Source of the DNA: Flavobacteriales bacterium
GTDB taxonomy: Bacteria > Bacteroidota > Bacteroidia > Flavobacteriales > JADGDT01
DNA: 6,489 nt
Direction: 5' to 3'
NCBI GenBank assembly: GCA_023145275.1
Contig: JAGLEB010000193.1
Location: 1-6,489 of the forward strand
Shown: in pieces, positions 5,279 to 6,489 of the stretch
How positions within the stretch are numbered: the first letter of the stretch is position 1
Layout of the letters: each line of letters starts with the position of its first letter
Made by a program: the position numbers and the translations under genes
Notes under the pieces: generated by a model
Seen by the model: the letters and a program-made list of their open reading frames with translations, nothing else
Database searches by the model: none
Told to the model about the DNA's origin: nothing

Positions 5279-5360
5279 AAGAGGAACAAGATTGTGTTTC
5301 GGTATTCCTCTTGGCAGTCCCCGAACCGGTCCTGTTAGTAATTGGGGGGAGGGGGATGCC
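5279..5360. other. GC-rich tandem hairpin element of unknown nature
   Basis: Two hairpins abut exactly. The first is AAGAGGAA (5279-5286) with TTCCTCTT (5305-5312), 8 perfect pairs around an 18-nt loop. The second is GGCA-g-TCCCC (5313-5322) with GGGGATGCC (5352-5360), nine pairs and one bulged G, with a 29-nt loop containing the palindrome ACCGGT (5325-5330) and a run of six Gs (5344-5349). The base composition contrasts sharply with the AT-rich surroundings. No ORF, tRNA or RNA family that I recognise fits. Candidates are a structured RNA, a dispersed intergenic repeat or a remnant of a mobile element. Confidence 0.4.
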
Positions 5361-5408
5361 CATACAAGTGTTGTGAATATAGTTTAATTGCTGCTTTCTA
5401 CATATCCT

Positions 5409-5448
5409 AAATCAAAAAAGCCCGCTCAACATAAGTTGAACGGGCTTT
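5409..5448 (-). terminator. Strong intrinsic terminator of the PFOR gene
   Basis: AAAGCCCG-c-TCAAC (5417-5430) pairs with GTTGA-a-CGGGCTTT (5435-5448) around the tetraloop ATAA: 13 pairs with a single mismatch. On the minus strand it is followed by six Ts (5419-5414) and GATTTAG. It begins 22 nt after the stop codon at 5471-5473. On the plus strand only three Ts follow, so termination is mainly for the minus-strand gene. Confidence 0.92.
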
Positions 5449-5470
5449 GTACTATATCAGGATTTTATCC

Positions 5471-6489
5471 TTATAGCTCCATCAATTGCTTGATACGGAA
5501 CCATTTTTTATCAATCTCAGCTTTAGCTAAATCTAACAACTTAGCTGCCATTTCTGGATCTTTCTTACGAACAGAAGCGTAACGTGCCTCGTTGTAGATG
5601 TAATCCTCTAACGGTAAAGTTGGGAATTTAGAATCTAACTGGTACTGCTTACCTTGATCTTTTCTTGGATCGAAACGGTAAAGTGGCCAGTGACCAGACT
5701 TTACAGCTTTATCATTCTGATCTGCAGCATCTTTCATGTTATATCCATGAGCGATACAGTGAGAGTAAGCAATAATAATAGATGGTCCATCGTAATTAGC
5801 AGCCTCTTGGATTGCTTTTACAGTTTGTGCATCTTTAGCTCCCATAGAAATCTGAGCAACATAAACATCACCATAACTTAAAGCTTGAAGAGCTAAATCT
5901 TTCTTAGGAATAACTTTTCCTTTTTCAGCAAATTTAGCAGATGCTCCAATTGGTGTTGCTTTAGAAGCTTGACCTCCTGTGTTTGAGTAAACCTCAGTAT
6001 CCATTACAAGGATATTCACATTCTCGCCAGAAGCAATTGCGTGATCTAATCCACCGTAACCGATATCATAAGCCCAACCGTCACCACCAACTATCCAAAC
6101 AGCTTTCTTACGTAAGTTCTCTGATACAAATCTAAGTTTGTCTTCAGTTCCTTTACCAGCAGCTTTTAGTTTAGCAATAGCTTCGTCAATGTTAGCCTCA
6201 TGAGTTTCTTTCTCAGCATCAGTGTATTCACCGTTTGCTTCGATAGTAGCATATAAATCAGCTCCAACTACATCCATGTTCTCGTTTAAGAATGTGAAAG
6301 CTTTTTCACGTTTCTTATCAAGAGCTAAACGCATACCTAAACCAAACTCAGCATTATCTTCGAATAATGAGTTAGCCCAAGCTGGTCCACGACCTTTATC
6401 ATTCTTAGTATAAGGTGTAGTAGGTAAGTTACCACCGTAGATTGAAGAACAACCTGTAGCATTGGCAATTACCATTTCGTCACCATATA
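5471..6489 (-). CDS. nifJ: Pyruvate:ferredoxin (flavodoxin) oxidoreductase, C-terminal part (runs off right edge)
   Basis: Oxidatively decarboxylates pyruvate with CoA to acetyl-CoA and CO2, passing electrons to ferredoxin or flavodoxin; cytoplasmic, oxygen-sensitive, central to anaerobic metabolism. The 338 visible codons are the C-terminal part of a protein usually near 1,190 residues; the gene continues upstream past the edge, so the apparent ATG at 6475 is internal. The visible part starts YGDEMVIANATGCSSIYGGN, whose cysteine is one ligand of the TPP-proximal [4Fe-4S] cluster. The TPP/Mg site follows as GGDGWAYDIGYGG and DTEVYSNTGGQAS (Asn and Gly of NTGGQ). The last cluster cysteine is in YSHCIAHG. 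The other two proximal-cluster cysteines would lie outside the window. The gene ends with a strong terminator and converges on cobO. Confidence 0.97.
   Translation of the reverse strand, partial: YGDEMVIANATGCSSIYGGNLPTTPYTKNDKGRGPAWANSLFEDNAEFGLGMRLALDKKREKAFTFLNENMDVVGADLYATIEANGEYTDAEKETHEANIDEAIAKLKAAGKGTEDKLRFVSENLRKKAVWIVGGDGWAYDIGYGGLDHAIASGENVNILVMDTEVYSNTGGQASKATPIGASAKFAEKGKVIPKKDLALQALSYGDVYVAQISMGAKDAQTVKAIQEAANYDGPSIIIAYSHCIAHGYNMKDAADQNDKAVKSGHWPLYRFDPRKDQGKQYQLDSKFPTLPLEDYIYNEARYASVRKKDPEMAAKLLDLAKAEIDKKWFRIKQLMEL

Noticed and set aside
5323..5345. Integron attC-like core around GTTAGTA
   Set aside because: The heptamer does not match the GTTRRRY core, and no paired RYYYAAC or integrase gene is visible.
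5344..5355. G-quadruplex from the GGGGGG-A-GGGGG run
   Set aside because: There are only two G tracts, so at best a weak two-layer quadruplex could form. Pairing with the TCCCC at 5318-5322 is the simpler explanation.
5142..5470. CRISPR array or tRNA in the spacer between cobO and PFOR
   Set aside because: There are no regularly spaced direct repeats, and no cloverleaf with the conserved D- and T-loop residues could be drawn.
5388..5582. 64-codon plus-strand ORF across the PFOR terminator
   Set aside because: It is a shadow of the PFOR 3' end and includes both arms of the terminator hairpin.

Overview
The window is AT-rich and reads as a chromosomal segment of a Bacteroidota bacterium, probably from a facultatively or strictly anaerobic lineage. 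This rests on three things: the general look of the proteins (lgt, yidD and a membrane-anchored DUF192-like protein side by side); starts that lack a clear Shine-Dalgarno sequence; and a TAnnTTTG-type -7 element before folE. A pyruvate:ferredoxin oxidoreductase (PFOR) points to anaerobic pyruvate metabolism. The genus cannot be fixed from the sequence alone.

Left part (1-3850), all on the minus strand. In transcription order it holds folE (GTP cyclohydrolase I), an intrinsic terminator, a 25-codon ORF ending Gly-Cys-Asn-Ser-Cys-Cys-Cys, cysS (cysteinyl-tRNA synthetase), a second hairpin terminator, then yidD, lgt and the start of a DUF192-like gene. The last three are packed tightly (3-nt gap, then 20-nt overlap) and look like one cell-envelope unit: membrane protein insertion, lipoprotein lipidation and an anchored extracytoplasmic protein. 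The Cys-rich mini-ORF directly before the gene that charges tRNA-Cys is the most interesting object here. It looks like a cysteine-sensing leader peptide.

Middle part (3851-5141), plus strand. A roughly 330-bp AT-rich intergenic region contains a 10-bp inverted repeat around an inner hairpin. It leads into a cobalamin riboswitch (about 4121-4386) with a recognisable B12 box, P5/L5 and an extended P3. Downstream, a hairpin carrying CGGG in its loop is complementary to the CCCG of L5, as expected for the L5-L13 kissing interaction. Its 3' arm can instead join a second hairpin. Next come a 49-codon open frame that overlaps the following start as ATGA, and cobO (corrinoid adenosyltransferase). 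Together these suggest a B12-feedback-controlled salvage gene.

Right part (5142-6489). An intergenic region of about 330 bp holds nested inverted repeats, then an unusual GC-rich pair of abutting hairpins (5279-5360) that I cannot identify, then a strong intrinsic terminator for the minus-strand gene. The window ends inside the C-terminal third of PFOR (nifJ), which runs off the right edge. cobO and nifJ are convergent.
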